This document shows positions 38,021-46,325 of a stretch of DNA of 64,000 bases, piece after piece. The translations under genes were made by a program, and so were the position numbers. This DNA comes from Synechococcus sp. BO 8801 (lineage in GTDB: Bacteria > Cyanobacteriota > Cyanobacteriia > PCC-6307 > Cyanobiaceae), in the NCBI RefSeq assembly GCF_002252675.1, contig NZ_NQKY01000003.1, positions 186,001 through 250,000 on the forward strand. Direction: 5' to 3'. The notes beneath the pieces are model-generated. The model saw only the letters and a program-made list of their open reading frames with translations, was not told the DNA's origin and did no database searches. Each line of letters starts with the position of its first letter. Positions within the stretch are counted from its first letter, which is position 1.

Positions 38021-39568
38021 TCAGTTCTCCCGCCAGCGGCCCTGGCGCTGGTAGTCGGCCAGCACAGGCCGGTGCAGCCGGTTCGGCAGCACCCGCTCCC
38101 CCGGCGGCAGGGCCAGGTCCCGGCTGAGGGGAAACAGGCGATCCAGCTGGCCCTGGTCGATCCAGCGGCCCTGGAAGGGGAGGACGGCCGGAGCCGGCCG
38201 CGGCGGGCCGCGGTGGGCCATCACGAAACCCCAGGGCCCGAAGCTGGGCACATCCACGCCGTAGGGGCGGGTGGTCAGTCGCAGCTCGGCCAGGGTGGCC
38301 TGGATCGAGGCCAGCACCCTGGGGCTGAAGAACGGGGTCGAGGCCTGGGTGACCAGCAGGCCATCGGGGGCGAGCCGCCGCAGCAGGCGGCCGTAGAAAG
38401 TGACGCTGTAGAGACGCGCCAGGGCAGGCGTGGCCGGGTCGGGGAAATCGGCGATGATCACGTCGTAGGTGCCCCGCAGCTGCCGCACCCGCTCGAAGGC
38501 GTCGCCGATCACCAGCCGCGCCCGAGGGTCCTCGAGGCTGGCGCCGTTGAGGCGCCGCAGGAACGGCTGCTCCCGGGCCAGGCGCACCATGGCCGGGTCG
38601 AGCTCCAGCACATCCACCTGCCGCACCGCGGGCCAGCGCAGCACCTCCCGCAGGGCCAGGCCATCGCCCGCCCCCAGGAGCAGCACCCGGGCAGGCCGGC
38701 CGTGCCAGGCCATCGCCGGATGCACCAGGGCCTCGTGGTAGCGGTACTCGTCGAGGCTGGAGAACTGCAGCTGGCCGTCGAGGAACAGGCGCAGGTCGTC
38801 GCGGCGGCGGGTGAGCACGATGCGCTGGTGGCGGCTCTGGATGCGGCCCACCACCGGATCCTCGTAGAGCCCGTCCTCGATCCGGTCGCCGAGGGGGACC
38901 AGCCCCAGGCCGGCCAGGGCGACCACGGGAACGGCGACGGCGATCGAGCGGCGCCAGAGCCGCCCCACCGGGAACACGGCGACGATCACCACGCAGCTGA
39001 CCAGCGGCATCAGGGCCAGCAGGCCGGCGGTGGGCAGCAGCCCCAGCCAGGGGAGCAGCACCAGGGGAAACAGCAGGGCCCCCACCAGGGCACCCAGGTA
39101 ATCCAGGGCCAGCACCCTGGCCAGGGCGACACGCAGCTGCTGGCCGCACTCCAGCAGGCGGGTCAGCAGCGGCACCTCCATGCCACCGAGCGCCCCCACC
39201 AGCACGGTGAACACCACCAGGCCCAGCCACACCGGCCCCCCCAGGCGGAACAGGGCGAACAGGCCGAGGGGCGCCAGCAGGCACAGGGGCGCCAGGGCCA
39301 GTTCGACGCCCAGGAACCACTGCAGCAGGGCCATGGCGGGGTCAGGCCCGGTGGCCAGGAACTGGCTCACCCAGGCACCCAGACCCATGGCGGCCAGGAA
39401 GGTGCCCACCACGACGCCGGTGGCCAGGGCTTGGTCCCCCAGCAGATAGCTGGCCTGGGTGATCAGCATCAGCTCCAGCACCAGGCTGACGCTGGAGGAG
39501 AGGGCCGCCGCCGCCAGCAGCACCCGCACCTGAACGGGGCTGAGGGCAGGCAGGCTCCGGGCCGTCAC
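38021..39568 (-). CDS. Membrane-fused spermidine-synthase-like aminopropyltransferase
   Basis: 515 residues. About seven TM helices occupy residues 15-220, starting LLAAAALSSSVSLVLELMLI. A cytosolic spermidine-synthase fold follows: QFSSLDEYRYHEALVHPAM, the nucleotide-binding loop VLLLGAGDGLALREVLR (about 293) and IIADFPDPATPALARLYS with the catalytic-type Asp residues (about 371). Such fusions occur in loci with DUF350 and DUF4178. Whether the product is spermidine or another aminopropylated compound is not known. Its start overlaps the stop of the 77-residue gene by 4 nt. Confidence 0.9.
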   Translation of the reverse strand: MTARSLPALSPVQVRVLLAAAALSSSVSLVLELMLITQASYLLGDQALATGVVVGTFLAAMGLGAWVSQFLATGPDPAMALLQWFLGVELALAPLCLLAPLGLFALFRLGGPVWLGLVVFTVLVGALGGMEVPLLTRLLECGQQLRVALARVLALDYLGALVGALLFPLVLLPWLGLLPTAGLLALMPLVSCVVIVAVFPVGRLWRRSIAVAVPVVALAGLGLVPLGDRIEDGLYEDPVVGRIQSRHQRIVLTRRRDDLRLFLDGQLQFSSLDEYRYHEALVHPAMAWHGRPARVLLLGAGDGLALREVLRWPAVRQVDVLELDPAMVRLAREQPFLRRLNGASLEDPRARLVIGDAFERVRQLRGTYDVIIADFPDPATPALARLYSVTFYGRLLRRLAPDGLLVTQASTPFFSPRVLASIQATLAELRLTTRPYGVDVPSFGPWGFVMAHRGPPRPAPAVLPFQGRWIDQGQLDRLFPLSRDLALPPGERVLPNRLHRPVLADYQRQGRWREN

Positions 39569-39798
39569 TTGGCCGCGCCGGGTCCGCGCCCCTGGAATCC
39601 CGACCAGTCCTGCCGGCGGGGTGTCGCCGTCACCCAGCGGCCGGAGCGGTAGCTGCCGCCGTAGCGGACGCCGCTGGAGGCGGCGGGGGTGCCCTCCTGG
39701 CCGAGGCGCCAGAGGCCGGGGCGGGTGATGGCCGCCAGGGTGCCGGCGGTGACCACCGTCACGGCCAGCACCATCACCACCGCGCGCTCATCGACCAT
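39565..39798 (-). CDS. Small membrane protein of the polyamine locus
   Basis: 77 residues: a TM helix (VVMVLAVTVVTAGTLAAI) then a Gly/Ser/Arg-rich tail (SGVRYGGSYRSGRW). It overlaps the aminopropyltransferase-like gene by 4 nt (ATGA) and starts 2 nt after the 344-residue gene, so it is embedded in the operon, which supports that it is real. The family is not recognised. Confidence 0.65.
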   Translation of the reverse strand: MVDERAVVMVLAVTVVTAGTLAAITRPGLWRLGQEGTPAASSGVRYGGSYRSGRWVTATPRRQDWSGFQGRGPGAAK

Positions 39799-39799
39799 C

Positions 39800-40834
39800 T
39801 CAGCGGCCCTCCGTCACGGCGTCCGGGGACAACACCGGCACCGGGCGCGGCGTCATGAGCCCGTCCTCCACGGCGAGTCGCAGCCATTCGATCTCCCAAA
39901 TGTCACCGTCGGCGCGGAAGGTCTCGGGCAGCTGCACGCGGAAGCGGTGGCTGCCCGTCTCCGGCAGTCGCAGATGGATCACCTGGTGGGCCGAGAGCCA
40001 GTGGTCCCCATCGCTGGAGCGGTGGGCCACGGTCACCGTCTGCCGGTGCCGGAGGCAGGGGCGCCCCAAGGCGTCGCACACCCGCAGCTCCAGAGAAGCG
40101 GTGGCCGGGGGCTGGCCCAGGGGGGGATTGTCATGGGGCAGTTCCCAGCGGGCCACCACCCCCACCCGCACCAAGCCGGGTCCACCGGCCTCACAGCGGA
40201 TCGCGGCGACGCCCTCATCGCTGCGGCGGACCCAGCGGCCCCGGGCGATGCCGTAGCAGGCCATCAGCAGCACCAGCGCCGTCGCCTGCGTCACTACGGC
40301 GGTGAACAGGAGCAGGGGGGCGTCGACGCTGTGATTGCGGATGCTGCCGCGGACCACGACCGGATTCGGCAGGGGGCGGCCCGCTTCATCGAGCAGATCG
40401 TGCAGCTGCACCGCCAGCTGGAAGCGTCCGGTGCGGCCCGGACGCATGGCCAGCGCCAGGCCCGCGTCGCCCTCCTCCCAGGTGCCGCTCTCCCCCTCCT
40501 CCGCCCAGGTGCCGCTGGCCCGCCAGCCGTCCTTGGTGAGGCTGAGCACGGTGCGGCCGCCGGCATCGAGGAGGGCCACATCCAGCTCGACGCTGCTGTT
40601 GGGGGGGATCTCGGCGGTCAACGTCAGCCGGGGGCTGCCCAGCCAGCCGTCCCGCAGCTCGAAGGGGGCACTGAGCACCCGCTGCCCCTCCGGCACCACC
40701 ATCACCAGCCGCCGGGGCCACTCCAGCGCCGAGACCGCCAGCACCAGCAAAGGCAGCAGCGGCAGCAGCAGGCTGGCCAGCGGCCAGAGCAGCAGCGCCG
40801 GATCCCGCCGTCCGCCCGGGGAAGAAAGCCCCAT
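39800..40834 (-). CDS. Two-TM conserved protein of the polyamine locus
   Basis: 344 residues. TM helices lie near the N-terminus (LLWPLASLLLPLLPLLVLAV) and at about 178-196 (LLFTAVVTQATALVLLMACYG). Between them is a beta-rich extracytoplasmic region (VMVVPEGQRVLSAPFELRDGWL..LAMRPGRTGRFQLAVQLHD). A further beta region follows TM2. This is the first gene of the minus-strand operon and is divergent from the DUF350 gene, 54 nt away. I do not recognise the family; the gene order suggests an envelope partner of the locus. Confidence 0.7.
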   Translation of the reverse strand: MGLSSPGGRRDPALLLWPLASLLLPLLPLLVLAVSALEWPRRLVMVVPEGQRVLSAPFELRDGWLGSPRLTLTAEIPPNSSVELDVALLDAGGRTVLSLTKDGWRASGTWAEEGESGTWEEGDAGLALAMRPGRTGRFQLAVQLHDLLDEAGRPLPNPVVVRGSIRNHSVDAPLLLFTAVVTQATALVLLMACYGIARGRWVRRSDEGVAAIRCEAGGPGLVRVGVVARWELPHDNPPLGQPPATASLELRVCDALGRPCLRHRQTVTVAHRSSDGDHWLSAHQVIHLRLPETGSHRFRVQLPETFRADGDIWEIEWLRLAVEDGLMTPRPVPVLSPDAVTEGR

Positions 40835-40888
40835 CAGCGGGCGGCCTCCGGGCTGTCCCTACGGTGGGGCCGGCTTCGCGACGCGGGG

Positions 40889-41098
40889 ATGGTCAAACCA
40901 CTGCTCCAGATGCTGCTGATGGTCGGCTGGACCTTTCTGGGCATCATCCTCATCTATGTCGGGCTCCTGCTCTTCGATCGGCTCTCTCCGATCGATTACC
41001 GGGCCGAGATCCGCCGGGGCAACATCGCCGCCGGGGTGGTGCTGGGGGCCGTGATCCTGGCCATCGCCGCCGTGGTGGTGGCGGTGCTCTCCACCTGA
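40889..41098 (+). CDS. DUF350 membrane protein (YjfL-like)
   Basis: 69 residues with two TM helices (LLMVGWTFLGIILIYVGLLLF and GVVLGAVILAIAAVVVAVLS) joined by DRLSPIDYRAEIRRGNIAA, the DUF350 signature. E. coli YjfL carries DUF350 duplicated. This single-unit form starts at ATG 40889. It diverges from the rest of the polyamine locus and is 22 nt upstream of the helicase gene on the same strand. Function unknown; probably a membrane partner of DUF4178 and the aminopropyltransferase. Confidence 0.82.
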   Translation: MVKPLLQMLLMVGWTFLGIILIYVGLLLFDRLSPIDYRAEIRRGNIAAGVVLGAVILAIAAVVVAVLST

Positions 41099-41120
41099 GC
41101 CGTCCCCGCCCCGCCAACAC

Positions 41121-43631
41121 TTGACCCCTTCCCCCGCGGCGGCGCTGCGGCCGATCGAGGCCTGGTTCACCAGCCGCGGCTGGCGGCCGATGCCCTTCCA
41201 GCGCCAGTGCTGGCGGGCCTACCTGGAGGGAGCCAGCGGCCTGATCCAGGTGCCCACCGGCTCCGGCAAGACCTACGCCGCCGTGATGGGACCGATCGCG
41301 GCGATGCTGGCCGAGAACGGGGGATCCGGGCCGGAGGGCGGTCTGCGTCTGCTGGTGCTGACGCCCCTGCGGGCCCTGAGCCGGGATCTGCTGCTGGCGA
41401 TCCGGGAACCGATCGAGGCCATGGGCTGGCCGTTGCGGGTGGGACTGCGCAACGGCGACACCAGCAGCCATGAGCGGGGCAAGCAGCTCAAGGCCCCGCC
41501 CCAGATCCTGATCACCACCCCCGAATCCCTCTCCCTGCTGCTGGCCGGCCCCCGGGCCGAGGCCCTGTTCGCCGACCTGGAGGCGGTGGTGATCGACGAG
41601 TGGCACGAGCTGATGGGCAGCAAGCGCGGCTCCCAGACCGAGCTCTGCCTCAGCTGGCTGCGGGGCCGGCGGCCGGCCCTGCGCACCTGGGCGATCAGCG
41701 CCACCATCGGCAACCTGGAGGAGGCGGCCCGGGCTGCGGTGGGGGTGGGCGGCGAGCCGCGGATCATCACCGCCCGGATCCGGCGGGACACCCAGATCCG
41801 CAGCCTGCTGCCCGACACGATCAACGGCTTCCCCTGGGCCGGCCACCTGGGGCTGCGCATGTACGAGGAGCTGGTGGCCGCCCTGGACCCGGCCATCTCC
41901 ACCCTGCTGTTCACCAACACCCGCAACCAGGCCGAACGCTGGCACCAGTGCCTGCGCTTCGCCTGCCCGGAGATGGACGGCGCCCTGGCCCTGCACCACA
42001 GCGCCATCGACCGGGCCCAGCGCGAGGCCATCGAAGCGGGGGTGAAGGCCGCGGAGATCCGCTGGGTGGTCTGCACCAGCTCCCTGGATCTGGGGGTCGA
42101 CTTCCAGCCGGTGGAGCGGGTGGTGCAGATCGGCAGCGCCAAGAACCTGGCCCGGCTGCTGCAGCGGGCGGGCCGCTCGGCCCACCAGCCCGGCGGCACG
42201 GCCCAGGTGCTGTTCATGCCCACCAACGCCCTGGAGCTGCTCGAGGTGTCGGCGATGCGCAGGGGGCTGGGGGAGGGGCTGGTGGAGCACCGCCGCCCGC
42301 CCCAGGAGCCGCTCGATGTGCTGCTCCAGCACCTGGTGAGCCTGGCCTGCGGACCGGGCTTCGAGCCCGAGGCCACCCTCGCGGCTGTGCGGCGCACCTG
42401 GAGCTACAGCCAGCTGGAGCGCAGCCGCTGGGACTGGTGTCTGCGCTTCCTGGAGGAGGGGGGCGACTGCCTGGGGGCCTACCCGCGCTACCGGAAACTG
42501 GAGCGGGACCCGGCCGGGGCGGACCAGGCCGGCACCTGGCGCTACGTGGTGCGGGAATCGGCCGTCGCCCGCCTGCACCGCCTCAACATCGGCACCATCA
42601 GCGCCGACCGCGCCGTGACCGTGCGCTTCGTGCGCGGCGCCGTGCTGGGCCATGTGGAGGAAGCCTTCATCGGCCGGCTCAAGCCGGGGGACGTCTTCTT
42701 CTTCGCCGGGCGCCAGCTGGAGTTCGTGCGGCTGAGGGAGATGACGGCGATGGTGAAGGCCACCACGCGCCGCAGTGCCACGGTGCCCGCCTGGGGCGGC
42801 GGCCAGATGGCCCTCTCCGACCTGCTCAGCGCCCATCTGCGCCGGGAGGTCGACCGCTGCGCCCGCGCCCTCGACGGCGAGGCTGGTTTCACCCTCGACA
42901 CCGCCGAGCTGCGGGCCCTGGAGCCGCTGCTGGAGCGTCAGGTGCAGCTCTCCGCCCTGCCCCGGACGCACCAGTTCCTGGTGGAGCTGTGCCACACCCG
43001 GGAGGGCAGCCATCTCTACGCCTATCCCTTCGAGGGCCGTTTCGTGCACGAGGGCCTGGGATTCCTGTGGTCGTGGCGGCTGGCCCGGCACCGGAGCGGC
43101 ACCTTCACGGTGTCGGTGAATGACTACGGCTTCGAGCTGCTCGCCCCCCGCGGCTACCCCTTCGAGGAGCTGCTCGTGGAGCACGCCGAGAGCCTCCTGG
43201 ATCCCGCCGGGCTGCTGGAGGACCTGGAGCGGGCCGTGAACCTCTCGGAGCTGTGCCGCCGCCGCTTCCGCTCCATCGCCCAGGTAAGCGGCCTGGTGCT
43301 CAACGGCTACCCCGGCCAGGCCCGCTCCGGCGGCCAGCTGCAGATCAGCGCCGCCCTGCTCTTCGATGTCTTCCAGCGCCATGAGCCCGGCAATCTGCTG
43401 CTGGCCCAGGCTCGCGGCGAGGTGCTGGAGGAGCAGCTCGACCTCGGTCGGTTGATCGGCACCCTGCAGCGGCTGCAGGGGAGCGAGTGGCTGGAGCGGC
43501 ACCCGCCCCGCCCCGGGCCCATGGCCTTCCCGCTGCTGGCGGAGCGGCTCAACAACCGGATGAGCAACGAATCGCTGCTGGAGCGCCTGGAGCGGCTGCG
43601 CCAGCAGGCCTGTCGGGCCGAGGGGCTCTGA
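41121..43631 (+). CDS. Ligase-associated DEXH-box helicase (Lhr-core type)
   Basis: 836 residues. Q-motif-like MPFQRQCWRAYLEG, Walker A QVPTGSGKT (about 46), motif II VIDEWHEL (DEWH, about 159), motif III SATIGN, motif VI QRAGRSAHQPGG. A C-terminal winged-helix and Lhr-core block (LNIGTISADRAVTVRFVRG..LGHVEEAFIGRLKPGDVFFFAGRQLEF, excerpt) follows. This is the helicase that occurs with ATP-dependent ligase and MBL exonuclease (TIGR04121). The start is TTG 41121, the only initiator before the Q motif. The ligase lies 3.8 kb upstream, separated by the polyamine locus. Confidence 0.9.
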   Translation: MTPSPAAALRPIEAWFTSRGWRPMPFQRQCWRAYLEGASGLIQVPTGSGKTYAAVMGPIAAMLAENGGSGPEGGLRLLVLTPLRALSRDLLLAIREPIEAMGWPLRVGLRNGDTSSHERGKQLKAPPQILITTPESLSLLLAGPRAEALFADLEAVVIDEWHELMGSKRGSQTELCLSWLRGRRPALRTWAISATIGNLEEAARAAVGVGGEPRIITARIRRDTQIRSLLPDTINGFPWAGHLGLRMYEELVAALDPAISTLLFTNTRNQAERWHQCLRFACPEMDGALALHHSAIDRAQREAIEAGVKAAEIRWVVCTSSLDLGVDFQPVERVVQIGSAKNLARLLQRAGRSAHQPGGTAQVLFMPTNALELLEVSAMRRGLGEGLVEHRRPPQEPLDVLLQHLVSLACGPGFEPEATLAAVRRTWSYSQLERSRWDWCLRFLEEGGDCLGAYPRYRKLERDPAGADQAGTWRYVVRESAVARLHRLNIGTISADRAVTVRFVRGAVLGHVEEAFIGRLKPGDVFFFAGRQLEFVRLREMTAMVKATTRRSATVPAWGGGQMALSDLLSAHLRREVDRCARALDGEAGFTLDTAELRALEPLLERQVQLSALPRTHQFLVELCHTREGSHLYAYPFEGRFVHEGLGFLWSWRLARHRSGTFTVSVNDYGFELLAPRGYPFEELLVEHAESLLDPAGLLEDLERAVNLSELCRRRFRSIAQVSGLVLNGYPGQARSGGQLQISAALLFDVFQRHEPGNLLLAQARGEVLEEQLDLGRLIGTLQRLQGSEWLERHPPRPGPMAFPLLAERLNNRMSNESLLERLERLRQQACRAEGL

Positions 43632-43664
43632 ACAGCCGGATGCGGGCCAGGGCGGGGGGAAAGA

Positions 43665-43749
43665 CGGAGGGGGTGGGATTCGAACCCACGGAATCTTGCG
43701 ATTCGCCGGTTTTCAAGACCGGAGCCATCAACCACTCGACCACCCCTCC
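43665..43749 (-). tRNA. tRNA-Ser (UGA)
   Basis: The minus strand reads GGAGGGGTGGTCGAGTGG at the 5' end. Acceptor stem GGAGGGG/CCCCTCC with discriminator G, anticodon stem-loop CCGGT-CTTGAAA-ACCGG with anticodon TGA, a long variable arm (CGAATCGCAAGATTC) and T arm GTGGG-TTCGAAT-CCCAC. The long variable arm and the anticodon both identify serine. CCA is not encoded. Confidence 0.97.
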
Positions 43750-43810
43750 AGGCTGGACGGCCTGCCGACCATGTCGGAAGCCCAGCCATGCTCCCATGGA
43801 GGGGCGGCGC

Positions 43811-44992
43811 CTAGAGCCGGCTGGGCAGCCCCTTGCAGCCACCCGGGATGGTCTGCCGGGAGCGCACACCGCTCCAGGCCGCCAGGTAGGTCCGGCTGGA
43901 CGGATCCAGCTGGCGCACCCCCGAGAGGTTGACGTTCTCCACCAGGGCACCGGTGCCGGCACCGCCGACGTGATCCGGTGGCTGCTGGGCCTGGGGCGGG
44001 GTGGCCTCCAGGGGGTCGCCGTAGAAGAAGCGGGTGCCCTGCAGGCAGGCCCCCTGCAGGTTGGCGCCCGCAAGATTCACGCCCGAGAGGTTCGCCTCGG
44101 CCAGATCAGCGCCGGAGAGGTCGGCGCCCGAGAGGTCGGCCCCGTTGAAATCGATGGCCCGCAGGTCGGTGCCGGCGAGGTCGGCCCCCCGCAGCATGCT
44201 CTGCAGGCGGATCACCGGGACGCCCCGCGGCCGGTCCTCCTCGTAGCTGCCCTCGCCGTCAAGGATGGCCCGCCCCAGCCGCTGGTCGCGGCGCAGGGGC
44301 GTCAGCAGCCGGGCGTGGGAGAGAAACCGCAGGATCCGGGCTTTGCCGTCGCCGTCGATGCTGCTCAGCACAGCAGCCAGGCGACCCTCCGCCAGCATCC
44401 GCTCCAGGGGCCAGTCCTCCAGCAGCCCCTCCTCGTCGCTGATCAGCTCGGAGATGCCGTGGATGAAGCTGTCGATGGTCTGGGCCTGGGTGATGCGGTT
44501 CTGCTGGGTGGTGAGCCGCTGATCCACCATCACCTGGCGCCAGGCGATCATCAGGGCCACCAGGGCCACGAGGATCTGGCCGATGGCCCCGATCACCCCT
44601 TCCCCGAAGGCGCCGATCGCCTCCCAGTCACCGTTGCGGTAGATCGCCAGCAGCGGGTCGAACCAGCCCAGGGCCAGGGGGATCGACAGCAGGGCGAGCA
44701 CCAGGGACACCAGCGCCAGCAGGCGGACGGTGGGGGGTTCCTCCAGCTGGCGGGCGAGGAGCTCCCAGAGGGGCGGCAGCAACTGGCGCAGGGCCAGGGC
44801 GACAACCAGCAGGGCCGCCGGCAGCGCCAGCCAGGCCAGACCCAGGATGAGGGCCGCTTGGAGCACCAGGAGCGTGAGCAGCAGCTGCAGGCCGGCTCCA
44901 TGGCGCAGACGGGTCCAGGCACCACCCGAGCGCAGGGCAGGGGGCGGGGCGGTGGCGGCGGTGAGCGGACGGTCGTCCGGCTTCGTGCTCAT
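43811..44992 (-). CDS. Membrane pentapeptide-repeat protein
   Basis: 393 residues. Three or four TM segments (LLLTLLVLQAALILGLAWLALP, VRLLALVSLVLALLSIPLAL and VIGAIGQILVALVALMIAW) occupy residues 35-165. A helical linker follows (QAQTIDSFIHGISELISDEEG). About ten pentapeptide repeats lie at 270-320 (LRGADLAGTDLRAIDFNGAD, excerpt). Such proteins are abundant in cyanobacteria; the roles are mostly unknown. It overlaps the upstream cax stop by 4 nt (44989-44992), so the two are probably translationally coupled. Confidence 0.87.
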   Translation of the reverse strand: MSTKPDDRPLTAATAPPPALRSGGAWTRLRHGAGLQLLLTLLVLQAALILGLAWLALPAALLVVALALRQLLPPLWELLARQLEEPPTVRLLALVSLVLALLSIPLALGWFDPLLAIYRNGDWEAIGAFGEGVIGAIGQILVALVALMIAWRQVMVDQRLTTQQNRITQAQTIDSFIHGISELISDEEGLLEDWPLERMLAEGRLAAVLSSIDGDGKARILRFLSHARLLTPLRRDQRLGRAILDGEGSYEEDRPRGVPVIRLQSMLRGADLAGTDLRAIDFNGADLSGADLSGADLAEANLSGVNLAGANLQGACLQGTRFFYGDPLEATPPQAQQPPDHVGGAGTGALVENVNLSGVRQLDPSSRTYLAAWSGVRSRQTIPGGCKGLPSRL

Positions 44993-46125
44993 GGGACGGG
45001 GCTGCCCTGGAAGAAGAACCCGGCCGCCAGGATGGCGTAGGCCGCCAGCAGCAGCACCCCCTCCAGCCAGTCCGAGCGTCCGTCGAGGCTGACCAGGTTG
45101 CTCACCAGCACCGCGGTCGCCACGGCCACCACCTCATAGACGTTGAAGCTGAGGTCGAGGGGGTGACCGAGCAGGGGAGCGACCAGCAGCAGCACCGGCA
45201 CCACCAGCAGCCCCACCAGCAGGGTGGAGCCCAGGGCCACCGACACCGCCAGATCCATCTTGTCCTTGCGGGCCATGGACACCGCGGTGAGATATTCCGC
45301 CGCGCCGCCCAGCAGGGGAAGCAGCACCACGCCGGTGAACAGGGCCGAGAGGCCAAGGGACTCGGTGACGGTCTCCACCACCCCGACGAACAGCTCGGAG
45401 GCGTAGGCCAGGCCGACGGTCGCCGCCAGCAGCACGGCGACCCAGGGGAGCAGGGGCGGCTTGGTGCCGCCGCCCTCGCCGTGGGCCTCCTCTCCCTCCA
45501 CGCCCAGGTCAGCCTCGGCCACGGCGTAGAGGGTGCGGTGGGTTTTCAGGGAAAACAGCAGGGTGAGGGCGTAGACCGCCAGCAGCACCCAGGCCACGAA
45601 AAGGGAGAAGGATTCAGCGGCGCCCGCATCGAGGCCACCGGCGCCGTCACCCACCATGCCCCGCAGGCTCGGGATCAGGATCGCCAGGACGGCCAGGGTC
45701 ATGGCCGAGCCGTTCACCCTGGCCACCACCGGCTGGAAGCGCTGCTCGCTGCGGCCGATCCCACCGACCAGCATCGACAGGCCGAGGGCCAGCAGCAGAT
45801 TGGCCATGACCGTGCCCGTGATGCTCGCCTTGACGATGTCCACCAGGCCCGCCCGCAGGGCCGCCAGGGCGATGATCAGTTCGGTGGCATTGCCGAACAG
45901 GGCATTGAGCAGGGCCCCGAGCGAAGGCCCGAGGGTGAGGGAGAGCTCCTCGGTGGCGGTGCTGAGCAGGATCGCCAGCGGAATGATCGAGAGGATCGAG
46001 GTTACGAAGACGATCCCATCCCCCCAGTGGAGCCGGTCCGCCACCGCAGCCACCGGCAGCATCGCCAGCAGGCCGGTGGCGATGCGCAGGCGAGGGGGCA
46101 TGAAAGGAGAAAGACGGTGACCCAT
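44989..46125 (-). CDS. cax: Calcium/proton exchanger (CaCA family)
   Basis: About 378 residues with 11 predicted TM segments. Both alpha-repeats are visible: LLNALFGNATELIIALAALRAG (excerpt) and VLLPLLGGAAEYLTAVSMARKDKMDL (excerpt). The central acidic loop (ADLGVEGEEAHGEGGG) is typical of Cax. It expels Ca2+ in exchange for protons and supports salt or alkaline tolerance. The start may be ATG 46125, ATG 46101 (MPPRLRIATG) or further up at 46203; no strong ribosome site decides it. First gene of a pair with the pentapeptide protein. Confidence 0.9.
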   Translation of the reverse strand: MGHRLSPFMPPRLRIATGLLAMLPVAAVADRLHWGDGIVFVTSILSIIPLAILLSTATEELSLTLGPSLGALLNALFGNATELIIALAALRAGLVDIVKASITGTVMANLLLALGLSMLVGGIGRSEQRFQPVVARVNGSAMTLAVLAILIPSLRGMVGDGAGGLDAGAAESFSLFVAWVLLAVYALTLLFSLKTHRTLYAVAEADLGVEGEEAHGEGGGTKPPLLPWVAVLLAATVGLAYASELFVGVVETVTESLGLSALFTGVVLLPLLGGAAEYLTAVSMARKDKMDLAVSVALGSTLLVGLLVVPVLLLVAPLLGHPLDLSFNVYEVVAVATAVLVSNLVSLDGRSDWLEGVLLLAAYAILAAGFFFQGSPVP

Positions 46126-46325
46126 TGTGACCGACTGTTGATGCCCGGGGCCATGGCCGGACGTGGTGAAATCGCCATGGCAGCGGGGTGGGCCGGGCCC
46201 CACGCGGGGCGGGGTCGTGATGAAGGCGGCGCGACAGGGATGTTCGGCTCAGAATGGCCGCAGCAGCATGCTCCGGATTGCCCGACACCCTGCAGGCCAG
46301 CTTGGGTCCGAAGAACCCTCAGCCC

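Noticed and set aside
40950-43502. Minus-strand open frame of about 850 codons
   Set aside because: Antisense to the Lhr-type helicase and biased to Gly/Leu/Gln/His; no motif.
43665-43749. Integration site at the tRNA-Ser gene
   Set aside because: No duplicated tRNA 3' end and no integrase gene are seen on either side; flanking genes look native.
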